A stretch of 64,000 nucleotides of DNA from a virus. Below the pieces are notes generated by a model, which did no database searches, was not told the DNA's origin, and saw only the letters and a program-made list of their open reading frames with translations. The stretch is from IMG/VR virus record IMGVR_UViG_3300042464_001105, positions 24,178 to 88,177 of that record. One strand, written 5' to 3'. Shown in pieces: positions 33,573 through 43,978 of this stretch (positions within the stretch are counted from its first letter, which is position 1; the number at the start of each line of letters is the position of its first letter). The position numbers were made by a program, and so were the translations under genes.

Positions 33573-33794
33573 GTGAACAAACTCAAGGACTTCTTACGAA
33601 TCACTGAGGCTGCCGTTTATCTGGGCGTGTCACCAAACACGTTACGGAACTGGGAGAACTCCGGCAAAATTATCGCTCACCGTCATCCTGTGAACGGTTA
33701 CCGGCTATTCAAACAGGAAGAGCTCGACACTCTTCTAAGTCTTGCAGAGCGTCCAAGCACGGGCGTTCAAGATTCTTATCGAAAACCGCGTTGA
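33573..33794 (+). CDS. MerR/excisionase-type HTH regulator
   Basis: A 73-residue DNA-binding protein. GTG 33573 is preferred because GGGAG lies 6 nt upstream; the longer frame to 33531 overlaps the operator-like repeat. The sequence ITEAAVYLGVSPNTLRNWEN with GYRLFKQEELDTLL is a MerR/excisionase-like winged helix. It is the first gene of the BREX transcript and could control BREX or the divergent restriction gene by binding the inverted repeat at 33514. Confidence 0.8.
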   Translation: MNKLKDFLRITEAAVYLGVSPNTLRNWENSGKIIAHRHPVNGYRLFKQEELDTLLSLAERPSTGVQDSYRKPR

Positions 33795-33848
33795 TAAAAG
33801 GAACAAAAGCCGATAACGCCCCAAAAACGTCGTTTCGCCGATACTCAC

Positions 33849-34472
33849 ATGGACACGTGCATGAGCAAGACCAAGTTCGCGCTTTCGTTTACCGCGGGAG
33901 GACTTCTATACAACGAATCAATCGTTGTTGCCGAAGCCCTTTTGAGGAACGATCACGACTGGAATACGACACTCATTGAGGTTGAACAAAAGAATCTACT
34001 TCAAAGCCGCACGCCTAGTACTGCGAAACGCAAACTGCATGAGATCTCCCAACGCATGAAGTGCCTAACAGCTGATCAATTGGCACTGTTGGTCAATGGA
34101 ACGCGGTTGGAACAGAAGCTCATTCTGTGGTTAGCATGCTGCCTCAAATATCCGCTTCTCGCTGAATTGGCACGCGATGTGTTACGTGCCAAGTTCCTAC
34201 AGCTCGACTACGCGATAGATGCGGTCGATGTTGCGAAGTTCATCGAATCGCAAACCTTGTGGCACGAAGAATTGGAGGAGCTAACCCCATCAACACTAAC
34301 CAAACTTCAGACAGTCATGCTTCGAATGCTCAGAGAATCCGAGTTGGTTTCGGACGACGGAATCATTTCATCTCCCTTGGTCTCCGGTCGCTTCATTCAA
34401 GTTCTCCAGCGTGACTCATCAAGCCACCTGCTTTTCTTCCCACTGGTGATTGAGAACGGACGGGTGACTTAA
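33849..34472 (+). CDS. brxA: BrxA, DUF1819 family
   Basis: A 207-residue protein (203 if ATG 33861 is used, where the family-like SKTKFALSFTAGGLLYNES begins). BrxA is a small helical DNA-binding BREX component. Diagnostic parts are the N-terminal FTAGGLLYNESIVVAE and the C-terminal winged-helix-like GIISSPLVSGRFIQVLQ. It is followed after 1 nt by brxB. No strong ribosome site is visible. Confidence 0.88.
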   Translation: MDTCMSKTKFALSFTAGGLLYNESIVVAEALLRNDHDWNTTLIEVEQKNLLQSRTPSTAKRKLHEISQRMKCLTADQLALLVNGTRLEQKLILWLACCLKYPLLAELARDVLRAKFLQLDYAIDAVDVAKFIESQTLWHEELEELTPSTLTKLQTVMLRMLRESELVSDDGIISSPLVSGRFIQVLQRDSSSHLLFFPLVIENGRVT

Positions 34473-34473
34473 T

Positions 34474-35085
34474 ATGCCAAACGATCTACAGAAAGCTCCG
34501 ATAGCAACTCGCTTCGATCACTTGCTGAACGTGATCAGTAGCCAACGATTCTTACGCATGGAAGGGATCGGCAAGGAAGTGCCGTTCTTTGTCGTGCCAT
34601 ACTGCCCAACTGAGCATTTGGAAATCGAAGCCATTCGCGGCCAGTTGATCAACAAGCTTCGCCACAAAGGCATTCGCATCCTAGAGATCAATCTCTATGA
34701 CTTGAGTAAGGAGCTCATGGATGCCGAAGGCGACTGGCAATATTGGATTGAGAATGAGTCGACCATTTCCAAATCAGAGCTCGAAAAGGCCTTTATGAAC
34801 CTGACCGATTCGGAGACGAAACTCGCCCCAGCAATTGCTGAGAAGATTCGTGCCACCGAGTTTGACGTGCTGTTCTTGTCTGGCGTAGGCGAAGTGTTTC
34901 CGTACATCAGATCGCATACAGTCTTGAACAACTTACAGAGCGTCGCCAAGTCTCATCCTATGGTGATGTTCTTCCCTGGCGATTACTCACACTCGCTTGA
35001 GGAGGGGGCGTCGCTGGATTTATTCGGACGGCTCCATGACGACAAGTACTATCGCGCCTTCAACATCTTTGATCGCGAGACATAA
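34474..35085 (+). CDS. brxB: BrxB, DUF1788 family
   Basis: A 203-residue BREX core protein. Family features are the FFVVPYCPTEHLEIEAIRGQ segment, DVLFLSGVGEVFPYIRSHTV and the end MVMFFPGDYSHSLEEGASLD. Its biochemical role is unclear, but it is needed for type 1 BREX defence. It starts directly after brxA and precedes brxC by 62 nt. Confidence 0.92.
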   Translation: MPNDLQKAPIATRFDHLLNVISSQRFLRMEGIGKEVPFFVVPYCPTEHLEIEAIRGQLINKLRHKGIRILEINLYDLSKELMDAEGDWQYWIENESTISKSELEKAFMNLTDSETKLAPAIAEKIRATEFDVLFLSGVGEVFPYIRSHTVLNNLQSVAKSHPMVMFFPGDYSHSLEEGASLDLFGRLHDDKYYRAFNIFDRET

Positions 35086-35147
35086 GTCAGTGATTGCAAC
35101 TTAGTGACGACTTAAAACCAATTTCATTTAGCTTTCGACGATACACC

Positions 35148-38100
35148 ATGCAACTCCGCAAAATATTCGAATTTCCGATTGATCGGCCAATCGAGGGCGT
35201 CATCAAGGCAGATGATGATGCCAGCCTACGGACTGAAGTGGAAGAGTATGTCATCACGGATGAACTCGAACTGCGACTAGACGACTTCCTTGACGCATAC
35301 ATCAAGTACGAGAATGCAAACGGCGTCTGGATCTCGGGCTTTTTCGGCTCCGGCAAATCGCACTTACTCAAGATGGTGGCAATGCTTCTTGCGGGCCGTG
35401 ATTTTGATGGCATTAACGTTAGCGAAGTCTTTCAGCGGAAGTGCGAGAAGAAGAATAAGTTGCTGGCAGCTAAGATTGCCAAAGCTGTGGCCATCCCATC
35501 GGAAAGCATCCTATTCAACATCGACCAGAAGGCCGATGTGATCAGCAAAAAGGACGTCGATGCCTTGCTCGCTGTTTTCGTGAAGGTATTCGATGAAAAG
35601 TGCGGCTACTACGGCAAGCAAGGATACATCGCCCACTTCGAGCGACAATTGGACGAAGACGGCCTTCTCGACAAGTTCAAACAGGCGTTCGAGAAACACG
35701 CCGGCATGACTTGGGATAGTGGCCGAGAGCGAGTGATCCGTGTTGGTAGCAGTATCGACAAAGCCTACAACGAAGTAACCGGCGAATCGGTCTCGGAGGT
35801 GATCAACAAGCACCGTGATGATTACAAGCTCTCCATCGAAGACTTTGCCGAACAAGTCAAACGTTACGTTGACCGCAAAGGCAAAGACTTTCGGCTGAAC
35901 TTCTTCGTCGATGAAGTGGGGCAATACATTGCCAAGAACGACAAGCTTTTGGTCAACCTACAGACGATCGCGGAAAGTCTCGCAACCAAATGCCGTGGTC
36001 GCGCTTGGATTCTCGTCACAGCACAAGAGGAAATGACCACAGTCATCGGCGAGATGTCATCGGAACAAGGCGACGGATTCTCCAAAATCCAAGCTCGCTT
36101 CGCCAATCGCATGAAGCTCACCAGCACCAATGTGGCTGAGGTCATTCAAAAGCGACTGCTTGCCAAGACGGAGGATGGCGTCAAAGCGCTCCTCCCGGTC
36201 TATAAAACTGAGTCGGGAAATTTCCGCACGCTTTTCGACTTTTCCGAGGGGCAAAAGTACCGGAACTTCCAAGACGAAGATCACTTTTGCAATTGCTATC
36301 CATTCATCCCTTATCAATTCGAATTGTTTCAGCTAGCGATCCGTGGCCTATCGGTCCACAACGCCTTCGAAGGAAAGCACAGCAGCGTTGGTGAGCGATC
36401 GATGCTGGGAGTCTTTCAAGAAGTTGCAATCCAAATCGCAGACAGTACCATCGGCGAGCTCGCAACATTCGATCTGATGTACAAAGGCATCAGCTCGACA
36501 CTCAAGAGCCATCTCTTGTCTGTTCGCGCAGCAGAACGCAATCTCGACAATGAACTTGCCGTCCGCTTGCTTAAAGCACTGTTGCTTGTGAAGTACGTTA
36601 AGGAGTTCAAGGCATCGGTTCCCAATCTCTGCGTCCTGATGATCAGCCGATTCGATCAAGATTTGACCCAGCTCCGTAAGGACGTCGAAGAGGCACTCAG
36701 CCTACTCGAGAACCAAATCTACATTCAGCGCAACGGTGAATACTACGAATTCTTGACCGACGAAGAGAAAGATGTCGAGCAAGAGATCAAGAACACCGAA
36801 GTCGACGCAGCGGAAGTCGCCGATGAGTTGCACCAAATCATTTTCGACAAGGTGCTAAAGACGAAGAAGCTGCGGTACGATCCTAACAAGCGAGACTTCT
36901 CATTCACTCGCAAGCTCGATGATAAGATCTATGGGCGAGAGCATGAGCTTGGCGTACATGTCATCAGCCCCTTCCACGAACACTCGGGAAATCCAGAACA
37001 TGTCCGCATGACTTACATGGGGAAATCCGAGCTGACGGTATTGTTGCCACCGGACGATCGATTGATTCGCGACATCACGCTGATGAAGCAAACGGCAAAG
37101 TATGTCGGCATCAACTATGCCACAGCCAAGAAGGCCAACGTCAAGCAGATCATTGGCAATAAGAACGAGAGCAATCGCCTGCTTCAAATGCAGATCGTTG
37201 AACTCGTCAAACGCTTGATGGGCAAAGCTCAGATGTTCGTGGCTGGATCGTTGGTCGAAAGCACCAAGGAAGATCCTAACATGCGGGTCCACGATGGCTT
37301 TGAGAAGCTGGTCGAGCAAACCTACACCAACCTTCCGATGCTTCGCGGGGTGTCGTTCACGGAAGCTCAGATTGACCAGTGTCTAAATGAGTCAGCAGAC
37401 GGATTGTTTGGCAACGATGCAGCCACGATCACGGAACCAGAAACAGAGATGCTTGGTTCGATCAGTCGCAACGTGGCCAAGGGCATTCGTCCCACTATGA
37501 AGATGTTGGTTGACGATTTCGAGAAGCGACCGTTTGGTTGGCCTCTCCCTGCGATCCAGTGCGTGCTGGCCAAACTTGTGGCACGCGGTAAAGTCGAGGT
37601 TCGTTGCGATGGTGAATTGCTCGAGGATGCAGCACTTGCATCTGCCCTGAAGAATACGCAGAAACACGGCAACATGGTGCTCGAGCCGCAAATCGAGTTT
37701 GGTGCCGGGGCCGTTCGAAAGTTGAAGGAATTCTTCTCCCAGTTCTTCGACACGCCGGCCAGATCCAACGAAGCTCGGGCGCTTGCAGAAGAGACCGCAG
37801 GGGCATTCCAGAAACTTCACGGCGAACTGCAGTTGCTCGTCGCACGCAATCGCGAGTATCCGTTCCTTTCAACGCTCTCATCGCATGTCGATGACTTTGC
37901 CAAACTGACTCGTAAATCGTTCAAGCATTTCCTTGCCGAATTCGATGGCGATTCGGAGCGATTGCTCGATCTCAAAGAGCAGATCCTTGATCCGGTACGT
38001 CGTTTCATGGCTGGCCCACAAGCCTCGCTATACGCGGAAGCGAAATCGTTCATCGATCACAATGCTACGAACTTCTCCTACCTGGATGGCGATGAACATA

Positions 38101-38651
38101 CACAACTAAAGAAGTTGCTCGAAGACCCTCGCTGTTTTGCCGGAAATGGCATGAAGCAAGTCAAGACACTCCTGGATAGTCTACGCAGCCGGTTGGGAAA
38201 TTTGGCCACCGAGGCTCGAGCGGCTGCCGAGCAAGCGGTAACCTCGAAAGTCCAGAGACTCGCTTCGATCGAAGGCTACGACAAGCTATCGGATGCACAG
38301 AAGCAGCAAATCGAATCGATAGTTTATGAGACGATCGAGCAGATCAAGTCCCAACCGTTGATCGCAGTGGTGAAGGAAGCAGCGACTCGCTTTGAGACCA
38401 ACGGTTACTCCTCAATATTATCTCGCGTAACACAGTGGACCGCACCCAAGCCCCCACCGGTTCCCGATGGAGCTGGAGACACGACTCCTTCCCCTGCAAA
38501 GCCAGCGATTGAGTACGTCGCGCAAGCCAGTCTAAAAGTCGATTTCGACAAACCATGGCTTGAAACCAAGGAAGATATCGATCAATACCTAGATCATATG
38601 CGAGTAGCGATGCTGAAGGTAGTGAACGAAGGGAATCGGGTACAACTGTGA
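35148..38651 (+). CDS. brxC: BrxC, BREX ATPase
   Basis: A 1167-residue P-loop protein. ATG 35148 (MQLRKIFEFPIDRPIEGVIK) is preferred to the TTG at 35094 since it fits the family start. Walker A is GFFGSGKS (residues 64-71), followed by a likely Walker B region FRLNFFVDEVGQYI. The rest is helical with a long coiled middle. BrxC is related to PglY and Orc/Cdc6-like ATPases and is needed for methylation and defence. Size is as in other type 1 systems. The stop overlaps the next gene (GTGA). Confidence 0.93.
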   Translation: MQLRKIFEFPIDRPIEGVIKADDDASLRTEVEEYVITDELELRLDDFLDAYIKYENANGVWISGFFGSGKSHLLKMVAMLLAGRDFDGINVSEVFQRKCEKKNKLLAAKIAKAVAIPSESILFNIDQKADVISKKDVDALLAVFVKVFDEKCGYYGKQGYIAHFERQLDEDGLLDKFKQAFEKHAGMTWDSGRERVIRVGSSIDKAYNEVTGESVSEVINKHRDDYKLSIEDFAEQVKRYVDRKGKDFRLNFFVDEVGQYIAKNDKLLVNLQTIAESLATKCRGRAWILVTAQEEMTTVIGEMSSEQGDGFSKIQARFANRMKLTSTNVAEVIQKRLLAKTEDGVKALLPVYKTESGNFRTLFDFSEGQKYRNFQDEDHFCNCYPFIPYQFELFQLAIRGLSVHNAFEGKHSSVGERSMLGVFQEVAIQIADSTIGELATFDLMYKGISSTLKSHLLSVRAAERNLDNELAVRLLKALLLVKYVKEFKASVPNLCVLMISRFDQDLTQLRKDVEEALSLLENQIYIQRNGEYYEFLTDEEKDVEQEIKNTEVDAAEVADELHQIIFDKVLKTKKLRYDPNKRDFSFTRKLDDKIYGREHELGVHVISPFHEHSGNPEHVRMTYMGKSELTVLLPPDDRLIRDITLMKQTAKYVGINYATAKKANVKQIIGNKNESNRLLQMQIVELVKRLMGKAQMFVAGSLVESTKEDPNMRVHDGFEKLVEQTYTNLPMLRGVSFTEAQIDQCLNESADGLFGNDAATITEPETEMLGSISRNVAKGIRPTMKMLVDDFEKRPFGWPLPAIQCVLAKLVARGKVEVRCDGELLEDAALASALKNTQKHGNMVLEPQIEFGAGAVRKLKEFFSQFFDTPARSNEARALAEETAGAFQKLHGELQLLVARNREYPFLSTLSSHVDDFAKLTRKSFKHFLAEFDGDSERLLDLKEQILDPVRRFMAGPQASLYAEAKSFIDHNATNFSYLDGDEHTQLKKLLEDPRCFAGNGMKQVKTLLDSLRSRLGNLATEARAAAEQAVTSKVQRLASIEGYDKLSDAQKQQIESIVYETIEQIKSQPLIAVVKEAATRFETNGYSSILSRVTQWTAPKPPPVPDGAGDTTPSPAKPAIEYVAQASLKVDFDKPWLETKEDIDQYLDHMRVAMLKVVNEGNRVQL

Positions 38652-39847
38652 TCCAAAGTTTACAACTCGAGAACTTTTCGGTGTTCAAGAAGGCATCTAT
38701 CGAGTTCTCTCCTAAGATCAATGTGATTGTCGGCGAGAATGGAACTGGAAAAACGCACCTGCTCAAGGCTGCGTACGCGTTGAGCTCGTGGCAATCACTG
38801 TTGGATGGCGACAAGAAGTCGAAAAGCGATCTAAGTAAGTCGTTTACGGAAAAGCTTCTTCGAGTGTTTTTCCCAGGCGAGCAACACCTAAGGGAACTTG
38901 TCCATCGGCAGTCTCAAGAGTCAGCATTACTAGACATTGCATTTGCAGATGGACAGAAAAATAAGTGTAGCTTTAAGCCTCGCGCTAAGAGCGTTTTACT
39001 GGAGACACAACAAACGAAGCTGGCGCCGTGTAATAATCCTATTTTCTTCCCTGCCAAAGAGGTGTTGTCGTTCTTGCCCGGCATCGTCGCCGTTGGTTTG
39101 GATAATCTGGCCGTACTGAGCTTATTCGATGACTCTTATCTGGATCTTTGCGATGAGCTTCTGCGGCGAGACGTAAAGGTTGATGTCGACCGAGATCCAC
39201 GCATTGGTACGTTATTGCCGGGAATCACGAATGCCATACGTGGTAGGTATGAAATAAAGGAAAGTCACCTCAGATTCATTCCGGGGACCTATCAAGAGAC
39301 TGCTGGAAAGCGTAGCAGACAAGTCGCGAAGATCGCCCAAAAAGAGCTTTCGGACGGCGAGTCTCCTTCGTTGCCGCAGGTCGCTGACGATGTTGATACC
39401 GTCTTTGTGCCCGTTAAGGACGGCGAGCAGCCTGGACATATCACGGCAGAAGGCTTCAAAAAGCTTGGTGTTCTTCAGCAGCTTCTAGCCAACGGATCTC
39501 TTTCGCCCGGCAATTCAGGAACATTGTTTTGGGACGAGCCAGAGTCCAATGTAAATCCCACGCTAATGCGATTGATCGTGGAAGTGATGCTCAATATGTC
39601 ACGCAACGGCCAACAAATCGTGCTGGCAACGCATGACTACGTTTTGCTTAAGTGGTTCGACCTCCTGGAAGACGCCAAGCACAACGATGACGTTCGATTT
39701 CATGCGCTGTATCGCAATGAAGAAACTGGCGAAGTTTGTGTTGAAACTGCAAATGAGTATCGACTTCTTAATCAGAACGCGATTTCGGATTCTTTCGCTG
39801 AGCTTTACGACGAAGAGGTGCGTCGAGCACTCGGGGGAAGTAAATAA
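38648..39847 (+). CDS. ABC-type/OLD-like AAA ATPase nested in the BREX operon
   Basis: A 399-residue protein from GTG 38648, with a 4-nt overlap with brxC. It has Walker A GENGTGKT (residues 29-36), a Walker B of the ABC/SMC kind (GTLFWDEPESNV) and an H-loop (IVLATHDYVLL). There is no visible TOPRIM domain. It overlaps the next gene by 1 nt, so the two should act as a pair, the ATPase sensing or gating and the partner cutting. It is not part of the core type 1 BREX set. Confidence 0.85.
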   Translation: MIQSLQLENFSVFKKASIEFSPKINVIVGENGTGKTHLLKAAYALSSWQSLLDGDKKSKSDLSKSFTEKLLRVFFPGEQHLRELVHRQSQESALLDIAFADGQKNKCSFKPRAKSVLLETQQTKLAPCNNPIFFPAKEVLSFLPGIVAVGLDNLAVLSLFDDSYLDLCDELLRRDVKVDVDRDPRIGTLLPGITNAIRGRYEIKESHLRFIPGTYQETAGKRSRQVAKIAQKELSDGESPSLPQVADDVDTVFVPVKDGEQPGHITAEGFKKLGVLQQLLANGSLSPGNSGTLFWDEPESNVNPTLMRLIVEVMLNMSRNGQQIVLATHDYVLLKWFDLLEDAKHNDDVRFHALYRNEETGEVCVETANEYRLLNQNAISDSFAELYDEEVRRALGGSK

Positions 39848-40395
39848 TGTTAGGCAATATATACAAAGAAAAGGAGTTGTTATTCACGTTTGCTGAAGGT
39901 ACTTCGTGGCGAGTTTTAGATCGGCAGGGAGTACGGCTTCCAGTCGGAATGGCGCTTGTTGATTTCGTAATCGAAAGAACCGACCACATTCTTTTTGTTG
40001 AAATAAAGGATCCCTCGCACAGCCAAATGCTTGATGGCGAGAGACTGGACTACGCACGAAGATTGAGCAATGGTTCGGTTTTAAATGAGGAGTTGACTCC
40101 CAAGGCTCGCGATTCCTACGCCCATGAACATCTTATGGGAAGAGACAACAAGCCAATTGTATATGTCGTCGTTATCGGGCTGGAAGCACTTTCGCACAAT
40201 ATCCAACTAGGGATTCTCAATAACTTCAGCGATAAACTTTACAACAGCTTGCGGAATGAGGGAGAGTTGCCTTGGGTGCGAGAGCACATTCAACAATGCA
40301 TAGTGCTACCCATCGAAAAGTGGAATGAAAGGTATCCGGAGTACAGAATCCAGCGAGTTCCCAAAGTTACCGGTCGCGTTCGAAAGCAAAAGTGA
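39847..40395 (+). CDS. Putative PD-(D/E)XK nuclease partner of the nested ATPase
   Basis: A 182-residue protein. The segment with Asp39 (ALVDFVIE) followed by Glu52-x-Lys54 (ILFVEIKDPS) has the D...ExK core of PD-(D/E)XK nucleases; hydrophobic strands surround both positions. The start ATG overlaps the ATPase stop (TAATG). It may be the effector of a two-gene toxin-like or nuclease module embedded between brxC and pglX. The motif is clear, the activity is inferred. Confidence 0.7.
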   Translation: MLGNIYKEKELLFTFAEGTSWRVLDRQGVRLPVGMALVDFVIERTDHILFVEIKDPSHSQMLDGERLDYARRLSNGSVLNEELTPKARDSYAHEHLMGRDNKPIVYVVVIGLEALSHNIQLGILNNFSDKLYNSLRNEGELPWVREHIQQCIVLPIEKWNERYPEYRIQRVPKVTGRVRKQK

Positions 40396-40399
40396 TTCA

Positions 40400-43300
40400 A
40401 TGGATACTAGCAAGCTACGGAAATTCGCATCGTTCGCCAGGTCGGCGCTCATTGAGCAAGTGGGGACTCGTTTGAGGACAGTGCTGGCTGAGAAGAGCAT
40501 CGCACGTCGAGAGAGTCCGAAGGTCGTTGAGGATCTCGAAAAGAGGATCAAAGATCTTGGCGAGAAGCGAGTGCTTGAGACGGTTGCCTACACATGGTTC
40601 AACCGCTTCTGCGCGCTGCGGTACATGGATGTGAATCGCTACACTCGCATTGGTATCTTGTCACCAGCCGATGGTCAGTTTCAGCCAGAGATCCTCGCAG
40701 AAGCCAAGATGGGGCATATCGATGAAGAGTTGGTGCCAGAGGCAACTCGCAAGCAAGTTAAGCGATTGCTGGATGGTTCCGACAAGAGCGCAGATCCGCA
40801 GGGGGAAGCCTATCGATTGCTGCTAGTGGCGGTCTGCAACTACTACCACTCGCTGATGCCGTTCATGTTCGAGAAGATCGCTGACTATACGGAATTATTG
40901 TTACCGGACGATTTGCTCTCAGGAACATCGCTTCCCGCCTATACCCGGGAAGCATTGCTTCCGATCAATTCCCTGCCGCAGTACATAGAAGATTTTAAGG
41001 AATCAGTGGAAGTAATCGGTTGGCTCTACCAGTTCTACGTCGCCGACAAGAAAGACGAGGTATTCGACGGGCTCAAGAAGGGAGCGAAGATTACGCCCGA
41101 GAATATTCCTGCAGCAACTCAGCTGTTCACTCCTCACTGGATCGTTCGGTATTTGTTAGAGAATTCGCTTGGACGTTTGTGGATGCTCAATCATCCCGAT
41201 TCAAAACTCGTCGAGCGGATGGAATACTACATCAAGCCCGAAGAACCTGGGACTGATTTTCTGAAGATCTCCAGCCCTGAAGAAATAAAGGTCTGCGATC
41301 CAGCGTGCGGTAGCGGTCACATGCTGACGTACGCATTCGATCTGCTCTACGAGATCTATCGCGAGGAACAGTACCCAGAAGCCGAGATTCCGACACTCAT
41401 CCTTCGCAACAACCTCTACGGCATCGAGATCGATCCCCGCGCAGGTGCGTTGGCCGCCTTTGCCTTGACGATGAAGGCCCGCGAGAGGGACAAACGCTTC
41501 TTCACTCGCAGCCCACGGTCCGACAATTCTGCAAGGGACTCTTCCTCATTCGAGAATCCAAAATCGAAAATCCAAGATCCGAACATTTGTGTTCTCGAAA
41601 ACATCAAGATTGATTCCGATGACTTGTCCGCGTATATGGACAAAGTTGGTCGTGACCTATTCACAAAAGGGCTGCAAGCGGTTGTGAATCAATGGGAGGA
41701 AGCGGACAATTTTGGTTCGCTGATCCGTCCACTGTCGAGAGACATGGGCGAAGTGATGCATCTGCTGCGCGAGCGACACGTGGGCCCAGATTTGTTTCTT
41801 GCAAAAGTTCACCAACAAGTGATGACTGCGCTCCGTCAGGCCGAATATTTGACGTCCAGGTACCACGTCGTTATTGCAAACCCGCCATATATGGGCGGAA
41901 GTGGAATGAATGCACAGATGAAGGATTTCGTAAAGAAGCACTTTCCATCTGCAAAGCCCGACCTAATGACATGCTTCATGCAAAGAGCGAGCGAAATCTC
42001 CCTCGAAAATGCTGTGTGGGGAATGATAAACCTTCCCTCCTGGATGTACTTGTCAAGCTTCGAAGAATTTCGCACGGATTTGGTAGCCAGAAATCAGATA
42101 AGCTCACTCCTACACCTTGGTCGGGGAATTTTTGGTTCAGATTTCGGATCTGTCGCTTTCGTTTTTATTAATCGTTTACCCGACATAAGATGCTTTGGGT
42201 ACTACCGGCGACTTTTTGAACGCCATGTCGAAGTGAGAAAGGCCGAAGAGATCAGCGAACTTTTCTTAGATAAGAGCTACAACTCATTTCGCTATCGTCA
42301 GTCAGATTTTGGATTGGTTCCCGGCACGCCAATCGCATACTGGATTTCCCAAGGCATTCGTGACTCCTTCACTAACAATCCAAAGCTCGGTGAGTTGTAT
42401 CAACCCAACGCTGGGCTCCAAACCGGAGAAAACGCTCGATTTATTAGAGAGTGGTTTGAGATTAGCCAATCGAAACTATCACACTTTGGAGGCAAAAAGT
42501 TCTATCCGTACAATAAAGCTGGCGGATACCGCAAATGGTACGGTTTTCAGTCATCTGTTGTAAATTACGAGAACAACGGGCAAGAATTGAAGGATACCGG
42601 CAAAGCCGTTTTTCGCAATTCGGAGTCGTACTTCCAGCCATCTGTAAGCTGGGGATTGGTAACCTCTGGTGAGTTTGGCGTGCGTCGATACCCTAAAGGC
42701 TTCATCTTTGATAATGGTGCCCCATCAATAATTGCGGGAGCCGACAACGATTTTGTTTGTGGACTGTTGAATTCAATTTGTAGTAGAGAGTTCCTCAAAT
42801 TCATTAATCCGACTTTAAATTTTCAGGTCGGAAACATTTCATGCCTTCCTGTTAATTCAAGTGTAAAGTCTGCTGTTTCAACAATAGTCGGCCAACTCGT
42901 AGACATCGCAAAACGCGATTGGGATGCGTCTGAGACTTCTTGGGATTTCAAATGCAGCCCCATACTTACAGACGAACAAAGAGCGTCGACGCTTGAGGCG
43001 GCTTTCCGTTCCTTCCAAGAAGCTAGTCATAAGACAATTCGAAATACTCAAGAGTTAGAATTAACCAACAACAAGCTGTTTGTTGATGCTTTTGAACTTC
43101 AATCCGAGTTTGGCGATTTGATATGTCCACCACTTAAGCAAATCACTTTAGCGTGCAACCCTCACTATCAGTACGAGGAAGGTAAGGACGATTCAGAACT
43201 TGAAGAGCTTTTTCTTGCCGACACGATGCGTCAGTTTGTCAGCTATGCAGTGGGTTGTATGTTCGGACGTTACTCGTTGGAAAAACAAGGACTGATCCTT

Positions 43301-43978
43301 GCCAATCAAGGAGAATCCGCCGCCGACTACCGCAAGCAAATTTTTGAGCCGTTGTTTGCTCCAGACGAAGACAACGTTATCCCCATTCTCGAAGGCGAAT
43401 GGTTCTCCGATGACATCAGCCAGCGGTTCAAAGAATTCTTGAAGATCACCTTTGGTGCAGAGAATTATAGCGAGAACCTCAAGTTCTTGGAGAATTCACT
43501 CTACCCGGAAAATCCGACAGCGAAGAAGCAAAAGTCAATCCGCGATTACTTTTTGAAGGATTTCTACGATTATCACCTCAAGATGTACAAGAAGCGGCCG
43601 ATCTACTGGCTCTTCAGTAGTCCCAAGGGAACATTCAACGCGCTTATCTACATGCACCGCTATCGCCCCGAAACGGTCGGTAAGGTTCTCGAATGCTTGC
43701 GAGATTTTCGCGAAAAACTTACACACCACTCTGAGCAGCGCCAAGGGATAGCTGACAGTGCTAGTGAATCTAAAGCTGAAAAGACCACGGCAGTTAAGGA
43801 TGTTGCTGTCATAAAGAAGCAGCTCAAAGAACTCGAAGAGTACGAGAAGAGCCTCTTTGAAGTCGCGAGCCGAATGCGCAACGTCGACATCGACCTCGAC
43901 AACGGTGTAAAGCATAACTATCTCCTCTTCGGTCCAGTTCTCCGCAAGATCACCGGTCTGGCTGACAAAGTCGATTAG
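40400..43978 (+). CDS. pglX: PglX adenine-specific DNA methyltransferase, first copy
   Basis: A 1192-residue BREX methyltransferase from ATG 40400. The AdoMet motif CDPACGSGHMLTYAFDLL and the catalytic NPPY (VVIANPPYMGG) mark it as an N6-adenine methylase that labels the host BREX motif. The first ~520 and last ~200 residues are collinear with the second copy (44037-47663), while the ~400 residues after NPPY, the expected target-recognition part, are very different. An AATCC heptad tract is inserted at 41553-41582. The gene starts 4 nt after the nuclease stop. Confidence 0.93.
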   Translation: MDTSKLRKFASFARSALIEQVGTRLRTVLAEKSIARRESPKVVEDLEKRIKDLGEKRVLETVAYTWFNRFCALRYMDVNRYTRIGILSPADGQFQPEILAEAKMGHIDEELVPEATRKQVKRLLDGSDKSADPQGEAYRLLLVAVCNYYHSLMPFMFEKIADYTELLLPDDLLSGTSLPAYTREALLPINSLPQYIEDFKESVEVIGWLYQFYVADKKDEVFDGLKKGAKITPENIPAATQLFTPHWIVRYLLENSLGRLWMLNHPDSKLVERMEYYIKPEEPGTDFLKISSPEEIKVCDPACGSGHMLTYAFDLLYEIYREEQYPEAEIPTLILRNNLYGIEIDPRAGALAAFALTMKARERDKRFFTRSPRSDNSARDSSSFENPKSKIQDPNICVLENIKIDSDDLSAYMDKVGRDLFTKGLQAVVNQWEEADNFGSLIRPLSRDMGEVMHLLRERHVGPDLFLAKVHQQVMTALRQAEYLTSRYHVVIANPPYMGGSGMNAQMKDFVKKHFPSAKPDLMTCFMQRASEISLENAVWGMINLPSWMYLSSFEEFRTDLVARNQISSLLHLGRGIFGSDFGSVAFVFINRLPDIRCFGYYRRLFERHVEVRKAEEISELFLDKSYNSFRYRQSDFGLVPGTPIAYWISQGIRDSFTNNPKLGELYQPNAGLQTGENARFIREWFEISQSKLSHFGGKKFYPYNKAGGYRKWYGFQSSVVNYENNGQELKDTGKAVFRNSESYFQPSVSWGLVTSGEFGVRRYPKGFIFDNGAPSIIAGADNDFVCGLLNSICSREFLKFINPTLNFQVGNISCLPVNSSVKSAVSTIVGQLVDIAKRDWDASETSWDFKCSPILTDEQRASTLEAAFRSFQEASHKTIRNTQELELTNNKLFVDAFELQSEFGDLICPPLKQITLACNPHYQYEEGKDDSELEELFLADTMRQFVSYAVGCMFGRYSLEKQGLILANQGESAADYRKQIFEPLFAPDEDNVIPILEGEWFSDDISQRFKEFLKITFGAENYSENLKFLENSLYPENPTAKKQKSIRDYFLKDFYDYHLKMYKKRPIYWLFSSPKGTFNALIYMHRYRPETVGKVLECLRDFREKLTHHSEQRQGIADSASESKAEKTTAVKDVAVIKKQLKELEEYEKSLFEVASRMRNVDIDLDNGVKHNYLLFGPVLRKITGLADKVD
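41553..41582 (+). repeat. AATCCAAAATC-type tract within pglX-1
   Basis: It reads AGAATCCAAAATCGAAAATC and continues CAAGATCCGA; it encodes ENPKSKIQDPN. It lies in a variable loop between two conserved parts of the protein, at the same place as the tract in pglX-2. Confidence 0.85.
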
